NCBI GenBank assembly: GCA_038363925.1 | Contig: JAQQWL010000008.1 | Location: forward strand, 310,001 to 374,000 | Length of the DNA stretch: 64,000 nucleotides | Direction: 5' to 3' | Source of the DNA: Apiospora phragmitis | Taxonomy: Eukaryota > Ascomycota > Sordariomycetes > Amphisphaeriales > Apiosporaceae | Shown: one piece after another, positions 13,103 through 24,235 of the stretch | How positions within the stretch are numbered: position 1 is the stretch's first letter | How the letters are laid out: each line of letters starts with the position of its first letter | Made by a program: the position numbers and the translations under genes | The notes under the pieces: generated by a model | What the model saw: only the letters and a program-made list of their open reading frames with translations | Database searches by the model: none | Told to the model about the DNA's origin: nothing

Positions 13103-16100
13103 CTTGGCTGTTCCAATATACCGTGGCAAGGAGTGTATTTGGGAAAAGAGAAAAGCCCAGTTGACAATTCCCAAAACCGGCGATACCAAGTCACATTGAA
13201 GAGGAAGAAGTCTCGAGCGAAGTCTTTGCAGCAGCGACAGGACTATGACTTACATATGTATAAAAAGACGAGACCGGGGTTCGAGGTCCCGGGGTGCTGG
13301 GAGGGTGGCATGTCTGATCTGACGGCTGCTGATCATAGCATTCTTTTGAAATTGGGTGAATACAATTCCAATCTGGTCACTGTGACCGGCCGCAAGAGTC
13401 CGCAATGCAACATGAATGTTGCTGGCGCCACAATACGAGACCTTCCTAAACTGGTTGGAAGCAGCAGGCCGTCGCCACTTCGACAAGCAGGGGCTTGCTT
13501 GCCCGCGCATACAACGATAGTTCGTGTGAATCCAGATCCCAAATATTGCAGGGGGAAAAGGCGATCGTTTGTACTGCAAGGTGGGTAACAGGGAGGGTGA
13601 GACAAAAGGCTTTATCGTGCATCATGATTGGGAAGAGAGGCAGCAGACACTCTGCAATTCCCTGTAGTTCTGCCATGTCTTGCCTCTCATTAGTGTCGAC
13701 TATTTTCGTCCTACATAAGTCTTGAGACACGCATCATAATTCTCCTCGCGTGACAGGCCACAGCGAGGCCGGGACAACGCAAGGGAAAAGAAGCAATCGT
13801 GCCAATGGGCTTCTGCAATGGCCCATTAAAGAGGCACCCAGGCCCCATGCAAGATATGGTGCTTATCTCTCTGCATGGTTGCTGGGTACTGGATGCTGGA
13901 AGCTGGGACCCTTGATATTATGGATGGCAAGGGTGGCCCGATTGGCTGCTGATGTTGCATTTGACCAAATTGTTGGATGCAGGATGCGTAAAACTAGCCT
14001 ATAAGCCAATTGATCAGTATGTAGCATCAATACACTAGAAGGAAAGAAGCGAGGAAGAAAAACAGCGATGAACTGGCAGTAGGTTAACGAACAGGAAGTA
14101 TGATTACCTCCATCCGATGGTAATGTGCAGTGACGACTGACCTTCAACTTCCAGAGGTAGGTAAGCACCGGGCACACTCCGCAAAAGAAACAGGCCGGGT
14201 TGTTATCACTAGCAATGTGCCTACATATCTCTTCTCCACTAACATGGCCAACTACTCCCCACCATGATTGCATGGCTATCGCCCTCTGCCTTTCCTCCTT
14301 CCTCCCAGGTGGCACGGTGGTCAGCAACCCACAGGCATCCTTTGCAGCCGATCGCCATACCTACATGTACAAATGATCAGCTGGGACCCGACCCTTACTC
14401 TGTCCAGTTTGTGATGCGATGCGGTTGGTACACAACCTAATGTAAGGGGTTCTGGAGGAATGGGCATACTTGATATGACTTCTGAAGTATAACAATAATA
14501 TCTGATGAATATAGATAAGGTAGCAGCTAAGCTTTGCCAATAAGAGCCCCCCACGATTTCCACTTGCCAAGTCAGGCAGTTGGTTTTAGCGGCGAGATAC
14601 CCTTAAAGAACAAGCCTGTTCTCCGCAAAAAAGCCAAGACCCCAAGAAAAGACAAGCTTCATCACTTCCACGGTTCCACCACCCGTTCAAACACCATCAT
14701 CGCCACCGAAAGCTTGGTCCTCTTGACACCTTGGCTTGCCGCCCCCCCTCAGCCGTTGAGTGCCCTGCCAAAGAATTACGCCTGGATTATTGGTCGGGCG
14801 ATCCATATGCAATACGTCGTACAATCTGTGTCTACAGTACATACTCATGCATTGAGCTCGAGCTCTCGCGCTAGATCCTGCCCGCAAGCGGTAACTTCTC
14901 CGGTCCAATTGGGCCACTGCTATCAATCTAAAGTAAGTGTGAGGTAGGCCCCTAACAACACGGAGAACCATATTTGGTCTTTCAGGCTATTCCCTGGCTC
15001 GGAGAGCGCGTCATTAGTAGTTGTAAGCTTGCATTAGTTATTGGTTCTGATACGGGATGCTTGGTTTCAATAGGCTAGGTATCAATTGGGTCACTTGGAT
15101 CACTCGTACCCGGGTATGCGGCAAACCATCTTCATCGTGGGGGGCATACAAATGGGTGGCCGCTTGTGAATCGTTTCCCTGATGTTCCCAGAACACCAGC
15201 CAGCCAGCGCTCGCCCGTAATTGGCACACCTTCCCAGCTTATACTAAGCTGCCTTGCTGCTAATTATACGTCAGTGGCAAGTCCGGCAAGGTAGACTCGG
15301 CCGCGTCCCAGGCCAGAACGACCTTATTGTAACTGATGGGCCGCTGGTTAAGTACGCTATTGTATTTCCCATATACTAATTCTACCTTGGGAGTATGTCA
15401 AACATTTACACAAAAGTCACTGCATTTTTATAATTTGTAGCGCTCAAGTCGCCAGCCATTGTATTGAGAATAGCCTACATGGCATAACTACACAAATCAA
15501 CTCCATTGATGATTCAATATACCACCAGTAAAGCCATCACCCATGCATGACCGTTAGTTAGCCGAACCGAACCAGTAAAGCCATCACCCATGCATGACCG
15601 TTAGTTAGCCGAACCGAACCAGGCAGGGATATGCTTCCAAGCAGGCCATGAATGCTTACCCAGCTTGCTGGGAATAGGACCAGGCATGATATTGTATGGA
15701 TGCTGCTGATAAGGAGCCATGTCCATGCCCATGGGATATGGCTGGCTGGTACTGGGCTGGGTACCATTTTACCCGGGTTTGGAAGAGAGCATCCGATGTT
15801 GATGGGTGGCATCCATTCAACCGGATCCGTGATGATGGTACATATTACTCGTTGGATATGTAATAGCCGTTCTGGACTGTCCAAACCACTTTCCAGTTCA
15901 AGCCAAGGCGCCTAGATATCGTGGAACGATACCTCGTACAATTCCACCCTTGCCTCATGCGTTAATATCAATGACTGGAGCAAGAAAGCCCGCCGAGCCC
16001 GAAATGGCAACACTTTCTCTTATCACACACTAAACTCGGATACTAGGCTACCTTGTGGACCTATCCTTCTACAGTCGATCGACCTGCTGGGGCGCATCTC

Positions 16101-16123
16101 ACCAGGCTCATATCTCTCTTCGT
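13103..16123. other. Gene-poor 3.0-kb intergenic region
   Basis: This stretch is upstream of the OPT gene and downstream of CnxH. Short open frames exist on both strands (the longest are near 13863-14327 and 14534-14947), but they resemble no family, mirror each other and lack introns or domain-like composition. The only clear structure is the perfect 47-bp tandem duplication at 15524-15617. The OPT promoter should lie within the first several hundred bases. Confidence 0.5.
15524..15622. repeat. Perfect 47-bp direct tandem duplication
   Basis: The unit beginning ACCAGTAAAGCCATCACC starts at 15524 and again at 15571 with no mismatch, and the first five bases of a third copy follow at 15618. 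Absence of divergence suggests a recent duplication. No coding frame uses it. Confidence 0.9.
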
Positions 16124-16775
16124 TCAGCCCTGTTGGCTGGGCTTGGGGTTGACAACAGCGCCATGGCCCTTCTCTCCTGGTCTCCTGGGCCGTATCACCG
16201 GGCCGAATGGCCCGTCGCCACTATCATCCGGTATCGTGGGAGCCGAGGCTGGAATCTTGTCACCTTGTAAGCCATCTCTGTTGGCTCTCCAGACCCCGCC
16301 CTCTTCGCCGCCGAATTCCTCTCGTTTCCAGACCTCGACGCGTGACTTGCACTCCTCTAGAGCCTCCTCGCCAGCACGCCAGGCTGCTTGCCGATGTGGC
16401 GAGGAGACGGCAATCAATATGCTCTCCTCGCCAATGGGTACCGGTCCTAGGCGATGCACCATAGCTATCGACTTGAGGCCATGCTTCGCCCGCATGTCCT
16501 TGCAGATGGAGATCATAGTCCGCAGTGCCAAGGGGTTGTATGCCGAGTACTGCAACTCCTTGACTGGCTTGCCGTCGAAGTTGTCCCGGGTCGTCCCTGG
16601 TAATAGTGTTACACCACACGCAATCAGAAACATGGGTGGACCAACCTGCAAATAACACTATGGCACCAGCTTGTGGGCTGCGCACCCGATCCATGATATC
16701 CTTTGCATTGAGGTGGTCATGAGTTAGACCAGCGTAACACCCCTCATCTTGTAACTCTGTTGCTTGAGACTCCAT
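16124..16775 (-). CDS. cnxH: Molybdopterin synthase catalytic (large) subunit CnxH / MoaE / MOCS2B
   Basis: Large subunit of molybdopterin synthase, which adds sulfur to precursor Z (cPMP) in molybdenum cofactor synthesis, together with a small thiocarboxylated subunit not found here. Two exons: 16646-16775 and 16124-16596 (a 49-nt intron), 200 residues. The join reads AIVLFAG|TTRDNF, the conserved family signature. Downstream come VKELQYSAY, HRLGPVPIGE and SPHR..A, then KSRVEVWKREEF, which carries the conserved catalytic lysines. The C-terminus (after WRAN) is a proline-rich extension of about 45 residues. The start is the first ATG (16775), giving MESQATELQ; the frame extends upstream only with a GTG. 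It is divergent from the RBM5-like gene with a 424-bp gap. Confidence 0.94.
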
Positions 16776-17199
16776 TGAGAACTTCTCCGGCCACCACACA
16801 CGAATCCGAGTTCGGTAAATAAAGGCTTAGCTTCACAGCAGTGTTCGGAACCCGAATAAATGTTGAGTTTCGATGTGGTTTAAGTAGGTCTACACGACGA
16901 GAGTTGCTTCTGCATGTGCCAGTGATTACAAGTGCATTCAGTGGTTCTTAGGTAAGCGACGACGTCAAGCTCCACCGGTGTTTGCCGCCTGTAAACTCCG
17001 AGCTTCAGGTGCTTTCAGCCCTCAATAGCAGGCAGACGGAAACCCATCCCTCGTCTCAACTTTTTGAGTTCATGAGTTCATTTCCTCCTGCAGAACCAAA
17101 GCGCTGCGCCCAAGGCCTGAAACCTGCGACAAAGCATGCGCGCAACCTTTTATTCGGCATAGCGGCTACGAGGACGAGACCGGAATTCAACCCGTTACC
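16776..17199. promoter_or_regulatory. Divergent promoter region between cnxH and RBM5-like gene
   Basis: 424 bp separating two divergent ATGs. No distinct TATA box or repeated motif was recognised. Confidence 0.4.
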
Positions 17200-19729
17200 A
17201 TGTACGACGACTACGACCACCCGGCGCGCGATCGCGACGAGCGCGGCAGCGGCTATAGACGCAGATCCCCTTCTTCGAGGGACGGCCAATATCGTTCGCG
17301 GCATGGTAAAAACGAATCGCCTGTGGAGATTGTTTCATGTCGCTGGGTTGACATTATGGTTTTTTGAGCTTGAGCTGACTTTCCTCCGGGAAAGACTCTT
17401 CCAGGTCGCCTCCAAGAGCTCCACGAGGGGACGACTCTTATCGGGATCGCAGCCGTGATTGGGACCGCGGCTATGAACACGCGGGAGTAAAGAGAGATAC
17501 GACCGCCAAGGGCGCGCATACCAAGGCGGCTCCGAAACAGGTTACGGCGACAGGAGCTACAGCCGTCGCCACTCGCCTGCAACCGCCCGTGACGGCCGCG
17601 CGACAGAGCCAAGTTACGAACGAGAGCGCGGCCGACGGAGCCCAAGGGAATACTCCTCGCCCGAGCCAGCTGGAGACGATGCGTACTATAGAGATGGAGG
17701 ATACCGATCGGGACCAGGCCGACCATATCACACTATCAAAATGGACGATCTTCCCGAAAATATCAGCTCGAAGGAGGTAGGTTTTGCTACGTCTCAGGTC
17801 AATGTGTTACTGCGCAATGAACGTTGCTAACAGTGACGAAGGTGGACAATATCATGAAAAGCATGGGCGCCAGTGGCCTAGTGGAGGTTCGGATCAAGTC
17901 TGACGACAGAGCCGGTTAGTGCCAGAAGATGTATACCATATAGCACTCCGCTGACCCTTGTAGGTGACCGTCGGTGTTATGCCTTCGCTGAGTTCGCGTC
18001 GGAAGAAGACTCCGTCGACTTTCTTGACAGGCACTATCCAGCACTTGAGTTCACTACTGCTGACGGCTTCAATGCCTATGTCCCCATCGCCTATAGCCGA
18101 GAACGCCGCCAACCTACCAACCCAGACGACTGGCAATGCACTATGGTGAGAGAAACTTGATCTATAGGAACATTGTTTAGCACACTCTGACTGGAACAGT
18201 GTCATTTTGAAAATTTTTCTCGACGAGCAACCTGCAAACAATGCAAAGCTCCCCGATCATGTAAGAGTCCGACAATACAGCATCACAGGACAGACCACTT
18301 ACCACCCTACTTAGCCGAAAATGTGGCCGATATGCAGTTGGACGGCAAGAGCGACGAGTGCCCGCAGCAGACTCCGTCTCAATTTCTTGTCATTCGTAAT
18401 CTACCACCCACAATCAGCGAGAACAACTTAGCCGTTGGTGTCAAGAAGCTCTACGTTGCCAAGGAGGACGAGCCAAAACAAGCGCCAGGGGCGCCGCCAA
18501 AACTGAAGAGCACCGCACCTGTTGGCAACACGACTGGACTTGGAGCCAAGCCAGGCTCACTATCACGTGTCTTCATGATTCGAGATCGGTATAATGATGC
18601 TGGATGCCGCTATGGTTTCGCCGAGTTCTCGAATCTAGACGATGCTCGTGCAGCCATGGCCAAGTTCAACGCTTCTCCGCAGTTCACCATCGGCTCCAAA
18701 CATGTCACAGTGGCATACATCCATTCGGGCGTCTTCATCCCTTATTTCAAGCCTGTGACCGATCAGGACCGAAAGTTCACCTTCACGGCATCCCATAATC
18801 CATCCTTACTACTCAGTTACTGGAATCCGTCGGTGTACGCCAGCGAGTTTACTATCTTCAGCGAGAACCTATACGAAGAGAAGTCGGCCAACGTGCCACG
18901 CTCAGAACAAGCGGCATCTGCTAAGGACTTGAAAAAGCGGAAGGCAGACAAAGAGTTGACTGCTCCCACTGGCAAGAAGGTGATTGCCATGGCTCCGCAG
19001 CTCGCCAAGTGGGCGAACAAACACGCAGAACTCCGTGGTGCCAAGAATGGGACCAAGAAAAGCAGTAACGATGAGAAGGGTCCTCCTGTGACAGGGGTAA
19101 ATAGTATCGGTTCGCATGCTGTGGAATCGCCTTCACCGCCGCCTCCGCCGCCCCCGGGCGAGTCTTACGCCGATCTGGATCGAAACTGCTGTCTACTCTG
19201 CCGACGCAAGTTCGTCAGCGAGCCCTCGCTTCGCCGGCATGAGCAGTTGAGCGACCTCCACAAGAGGAATCTCGACGACAAGAACCTCGTCGCGAAGGCC
19301 ATCCAGGATCTGAAGGCAGCTGGCAAGGAGCCCACCTCCAATTACCGAGACCGGGCCAAAGAGCGTCGCTTGGTGCACAACCAGCCGAACAAGCCCAAGC
19401 CCAACCTGCCCAGAAAGAAGCCGCAGGCTTTGTCCAAGGAGAACGAGCCGCCCAAGGAACCGACGCCGAGCAAGCCTGCCATGTCCAAGGGCGCCGGGCT
19501 CCTGGCCAAGATGGGCTGGAGTGCCGGTGTCGGGCTCGGAGCCGAGGGTGCCGGGCGTACCAACATCATCGAGACGGCCGCTTACGCGCCGGGCGTTGGT
19601 CTGGGCGCCGAGGGTGGCAAGATCGGTGATGCGGTCGAAGAGGCTGCCCGGGCAACTAAGAACGATTACTCCGACTTCGTGGCCAAGGCCAAGGACAAGG
19701 CTAGGGAACGGTACGAGAAAATGGGTTGA
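17200..19729 (+). CDS. RBM5/RBM10-type splicing regulator (RRM, RanBP2 zinc finger, RRM, C2H2, G-patch)
   Basis: Nuclear RNA-binding protein of the RBM5/RBM10 class, which associates with early spliceosomes and influences splice-site choice. Exons: 17200-17305, 17395-17776, 17842-17914, 17964-18145, 18200-18260 and 18315-19729; about 739 residues. Domain order: an Arg/Ser/Tyr-rich N-terminus (YDDYDHPARDRDERG); RRM1 starting DDLPENISSKE; a RanBP2-type zinc finger split by an intron (WQCTMC...CKQC); RRM2 (FLVIRNLPP, CRYGFAEFS); a polyproline stretch; a C2H2 finger (CCLLCRRKF...HEQLSDLH); and a G-patch (GAGLLAKMGWSAGVGLG). Exon 2 needs one extra G near 17483-17485 for the RS-rich frame to reach RRM1; with it, every exon phase fits. 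The OCRE motif of the animal proteins was not seen. Confidence 0.9.
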
Positions 19730-20381
19730 GCATTTTTGGTAGCAGGAGAGATGGACGCCCATTAGTGGCTGTATGTATACGTGTTTGATGTATTATTTTA
19801 CCGGAGGACTTGGGTCCGTAAGGCAGGATGCTTGAGCTGTTTACCATTATAAACAAAGTTCTAAAGAGCAAGTTATCTTCTTCCTTTTCTTAATAGTATC
19901 TGTATAAATCCAACCACGAGCTCTCTATAAAATAACAGTGTGCGACCTATTCATCATCACTGGCAGTAGAGGCTCCTGCCCGCCCCTTTTCGCTCACAGA
20001 CTAAGACGGCGGACGGCAAGCGACAATCTATGCCAACGCCGAGCTCGAGCCAGTCTAGCGGAATTGACTACGACATCAACCACACCTCTGTGCTTGGTCT
20101 ACGCCGTCTCGGGTTTTACGCCAACATCCTCTGAGCATTTATTAACGTGCTGTTAGATGCAGTGGTATGACGGTGCCGTAGACTGGCACAAATAGTGTGA
20201 CATTATATTAGGGGGACTTATCCGTGGCAGACAGTGTACCTTGTGAAGCCTTTTTATTACGAACCCATCCATCCGCCCAGGAGATCAGTGTATTAAGGAT
20301 GGAGCAAACTGCCGTAACCGAATGCTCTAGAATCACCACAATTGGGAAAAAGGTGGATGGCATGGTAGCCCCTTACCCACC
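19730..20381. other. Convergent intergenic region
   Basis: About 650 bp between the 3' ends of the RBM5-like gene and the protease gene; nothing recognisable beyond AT-rich 3' sequence. Confidence 0.5.
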
Positions 20382-22353
20382 TCACCAAATCTGCAAACCT
20401 AGCCACGTGCTCCCAGCGAGCATGCCGAGTCCCGTCAAGATCGCCACGCTCATAACCGTCCAGTCCGGGCCCGGCGCTGAACTCGGGGCGAGGTTGCCCG
20501 TGGCACTGGTCACCGCCGTATCGACCGAGCTACTGCCGGTGACAGTGACGGTAGGCAACGGTCTACCGGCGCCCCCGGGAAGGCCCGTGGCCGACTGCGT
20601 GACGGTGACGCCGCTGGCGATACCCGAGACGTCCGGGATGGCGGTGGCGTCCTGGCCGAATTCAACGATGTCGGACCCATCAGCGGCGGCGGTCGCATTG
20701 GGCTTGGCCTGCGCCAGGGCGACCTGGTTGTTGGTCAAGTCGTGGACTACGTAAGCACTTCGCAGGAACGTATCACCTAGGAGGTAGAACTCGCTGTTGT
20801 CGTTTTCGGAGGCGGTGGGCACAATACCAAAGAGGCATGAGTTTGCGCCATTTTCGTTGACGTACGGGTGCACGTCGATTACCATCTGGTGCAGGGGTAC
20901 GCGAATCAGGGGACCGTCGGGCCCGCCGAACCGGAAATCGAAGGTCCACGCTTTGCGCTTGGCGTCGTCCAGAATGCCGCAGTCGACCCAGGACATATCG
21001 TTGTCGGGGGCGCCTCCCCGGTTGGCGCTTTCGGCGACGGTGACGCCGAGGGCCTTGTAGAGGCGCTGCACTGTGCTGTTGGGAAGGTAGGTCAGCGTGG
21101 TGCCCGAGTCGAGCAGGACGGGGGTCGCGGCGTAGGTGAAGGCCGGGCTGGTCGTGCCATTGTCAAAGGTCATGGAGAGGGAGTCCAGGGCTATGTAATA
21201 GTATGAGTATCTCTGGGTGGCTGCGCTGGGCACCAGGGGCACGGCCAGCAGCTCGCCCGTGTACTTCGACTTGTCGATGCCGCCGAACAGTATAGTTCCT
21301 GATGACGACTCTAGTGTGTTCTTGGGAACGAACACAGAGTTGGAGTTAGTGGCTGCAGATAATCCGCAAATATACCGCGGGGTGCATTATGGAAATCTGC
21401 TCACTAGGTACAGGCTGAACGCTTTCGTCCCGATGAGACCCTGGTTATAGAAGAGATCCACGACGTTGGGGTAATCTCCAGGAGGGCTTTCCGCCGCTCG
21501 GAGGCCTAGGCCCAGGACGCCCGAGGCGACCTCTTTCACGGTAGTGGCAAGACCCATCTGTTTCCATCAAGGGTAAATCAGCTTCAAGACCAGGATTATA
21601 CCAGACTGTAGACGCGTATGCCTCGGTGTTGAGATCACTTACCTGAAGGTTTTTGATGGTAGCACCACCAATAGTCAAGGTGTCCTTCATCATGGTGCCA
21701 GAAACTTCCGTCTCGTCTTGATAGGCGATCTTGAACGGCGTGTTGCCCAACACCTTGGCAGTTGAGCTAGCATCAGAGTCATCTGGTATAACAATTTGAG
21801 ATTAGTTTGCGAACATATCAAAAACATGTATCCGCCATACGCGAATGAATACGTAGGACTATGAGCATGGGCCAACAAATGCGCGATTATGTGATCCTGT
21901 GTTTTCGGTGACTGGGCAGCCGTGGAATAGCAGGCAGAGCAACGGAATGCATGTAGTTGGCTATGGAATGACTGTGGAAGCTGCAGCTAACAATGCTTAA
22001 GAATGAAAAAGAAAAGGCGGAAGGTGGATCAAGGACCACTTACAAGGAGTCAAACAACGATCTCCTTTACACCCGTCGGTGCTCTTGTCGACCACCCAGG
22101 TATCGCTGGACCCGGTGTCGACAATCAAGGTAATGGGCTGCGGCGGCGTTCCAATGGAGACCTCGGCATAATAGATAAAAGCTGATATGTTGTTGGTAAT
22201 CACCTGGGAGTAGTTGCCGAGACCCCGTCGACGATTTAGTAGCGGCAAGGAGACAGGAGGCTTGTTGATGTCCAATGACACCACGCGAGGGGCGGAGGCG
22301 GCAGCGGCAGTGAGCACGACCGCCAGGCATGCGAAGAAGACGACGGCCTTCAT
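20382..22353 (-). CDS. Secreted GPI-anchored-type aspartic protease (pepsin family A1, yapsin/OpsB-like)
   Basis: Secreted aspartyl endopeptidase, probably held at the cell surface. Exons: 22044-22353, 21643-21782, 21405-21557 and 20382-21320; 513 residues. It has a signal peptide (MKAVVFFACLAVVLTAAAAS), a short propeptide, a first catalytic motif VDTGSSDTW (Asp ~79) and a second LLDSGTTLTY (Asp ~272). A Ser/Thr-rich stalk follows from about residue 440, ending in a hydrophobic tail (VMSVAILTGLGMLAG) typical of GPI-signal sequences. Intron 3 (21321-21404) was placed so that SLYL joins NTLESSSGTILFGG, as in the family; the open frame just upstream (VFVPK) is then intronic. Intron 1 is unusually long for this window (261 nt). 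Substrate specificity cannot be told. Confidence 0.92.
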
Positions 22354-24235
22354 TGTGATTGTGTGTTCCACCGTAGGGCCGGGTCCGTAGTAGCGGAGCT
22401 TAAGGACACGGATCACCGAAATCTTGGCACGAGCCGGAACAAGTCATGAAGTGGCCGGTCGGGGGGATCGTTAGCTCCAACGGGGTTGCGGCCTGGAAGT
22501 TGTCTAGCTAGAATCTTTGGAGGAAAACAAAAGAAGATTGAGAGGAGTTGTGAGAGAAAAGGACCAGGTTGAAAAACAATTCGGCTTCAAGGAATGACCG
22601 ACACCAAGATGCGCATGGAGCAAGAGAGCCTCACAGCGAAGAGGATTTCTTAAGGGCTCCTCCTTGTGCTCCAGACTGCCTGCCGGAACTTGTTGCTGGC
22701 AGGAATTGGGATAATGGACTGACAATGGAGTGACGAGATAACCGAGGCACTTCAGTCTGATCTTGGAACCGCACTATTGTTGTTCTATGGAAGGTACAGG
22801 TGACAGGGTCTTTCCAAAGTGTTGTTGTAGGCTTGTAGCGGGCCGAGATGGATTGCGCAGGCACTGATAAACAGCAGCACCCAGCATTACATTACCTAAG
22901 GTATGCCCTTGGAGGCTCTCAATCTCTACGATGGATGGATGATCTGATGACATGGCTGTGGGATGTCGATAGGAAGCGGGTGACACTCGAAAGTAGCGCA
23001 CAGCAGCAGCTCTGCCAACATGCCGAGCACGCATCTCAGTTTCTGCTGCGTACTACCGAATCATCGAGTTGATGACTCAAATGGCTGTTTGCCTCTTTTT
23101 CTACGCATTTCTGCGTACCTTGTGTGCTGTTACATTTCGAGTCAGTGCAAAAACTGCTTGTAGTGAAGGAAATACGTTCTAGACGTCTGACATGCAGCCA
23201 CGGTGATATGGGGTTTCTTGGATGGTAACACACCCTTGTCGACCCAATCCGATAGAAGTGATAGAGAGGCCTATTTGTACCTGCCTTCCCTCCCTCTTGG
23301 AATGCACGCGCGGCCAAAAGACTACTTGGACTGCCAGTCCCAGTCGCCAACATTTGGCATGGGAAATATATTGCGAGCCCCTTTGCAGAACCCTATGGTA
23401 CGCTTGGCCCATCAGCGCTCGTATATCGTTATGAAAACATGTCTAAAAGGTCGCAATTCTAGTGGTGGGAATGGTAGCATGCAACAGCAAATGAGCTGGT
23501 TAATTTCAGGTAGGAGACAAAAGGGGAAGAGGTCTTCCTCATTGGGATGCAAATGCAGATGCAAGCCACCTGCCAGCATAGAGCTATTGCATCGGCAGGG
23601 ACATTACAAGCAGCAAATCCGCTTGTCGATCCCCGGGCCTTCTCCAATCGCTTAGGCCGCCGAGAAACGCACCTCATCCCGGGAAGCCCCTCCGTTATGC
23701 GTGGACTGTCGTGGACTGCGTCCTTTAAAGCTGCAGGGGCATGACAGAGCATGTCAAAGACCCTCGTGCAGTCAACATCCATTAAACATATACAAGAAAC
23801 CGGCTGGCTTCGTCGGTAAAGCATCATCTCTGATCAAGTACACACTCATCAATCTCCCTGGGACTTCTATAGCAAATACATTGATTGATACTACATTCTA
23901 TACTCAATCTCGCCCAGCTCCCACTGCTTGTCCCAAGGCAGGGAAGTCTCAAATCTGCCCACTCAAAGTAGCCATCCGCGTCTTTGCCAGCTTCGAGACC
24001 AAGAGCCGGCCTCGCATCACGCATCCACTGGCGAACAAATGTCGTCTCTTCTTCATCTAGCACAATACCACCTAAGCTTTCTGCTGGTCATGCTCAAACG
24101 TAATCGGTACTCCCACACATAATTATATAGTACACAAACAACTGCGCGTGTTCCCGTGCGTTGCTGTTATGTTCGCCCCAATATTCTGGTTTGTTTGCTT
24201 GGTTTTAGTTGCCTGGTGAGTGCTTGCTTGCTTGC
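22354..24235. other. Gene-poor 1.9-kb intergenic region
   Basis: This region contains the protease promoter and the 3' end of the PKS gene. Open frames on both strands are short and family-less. A small TGCT microsatellite (24221-24235) sits at the PKS stop. Confidence 0.5.

Noticed and set aside
13268..13300. tRNA T-arm-like hairpin around GGTTCGAGGTCC
   Set aside because: No matching D-arm, anticodon arm or acceptor stem can be drawn around it.
14534..14947. 137-codon open frame (+) in the gene-poor region
   Set aside because: Low-complexity, no family resemblance, overlapped by a minus-strand frame; typical chance frame.
21321..21350. Coding extension (NSVFVPK) at the start of protease exon 4
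   Set aside because: It cannot be joined in phase; the AAG acceptor at 21321 gives the family-like SLYLNTLESSSGTILFGG.
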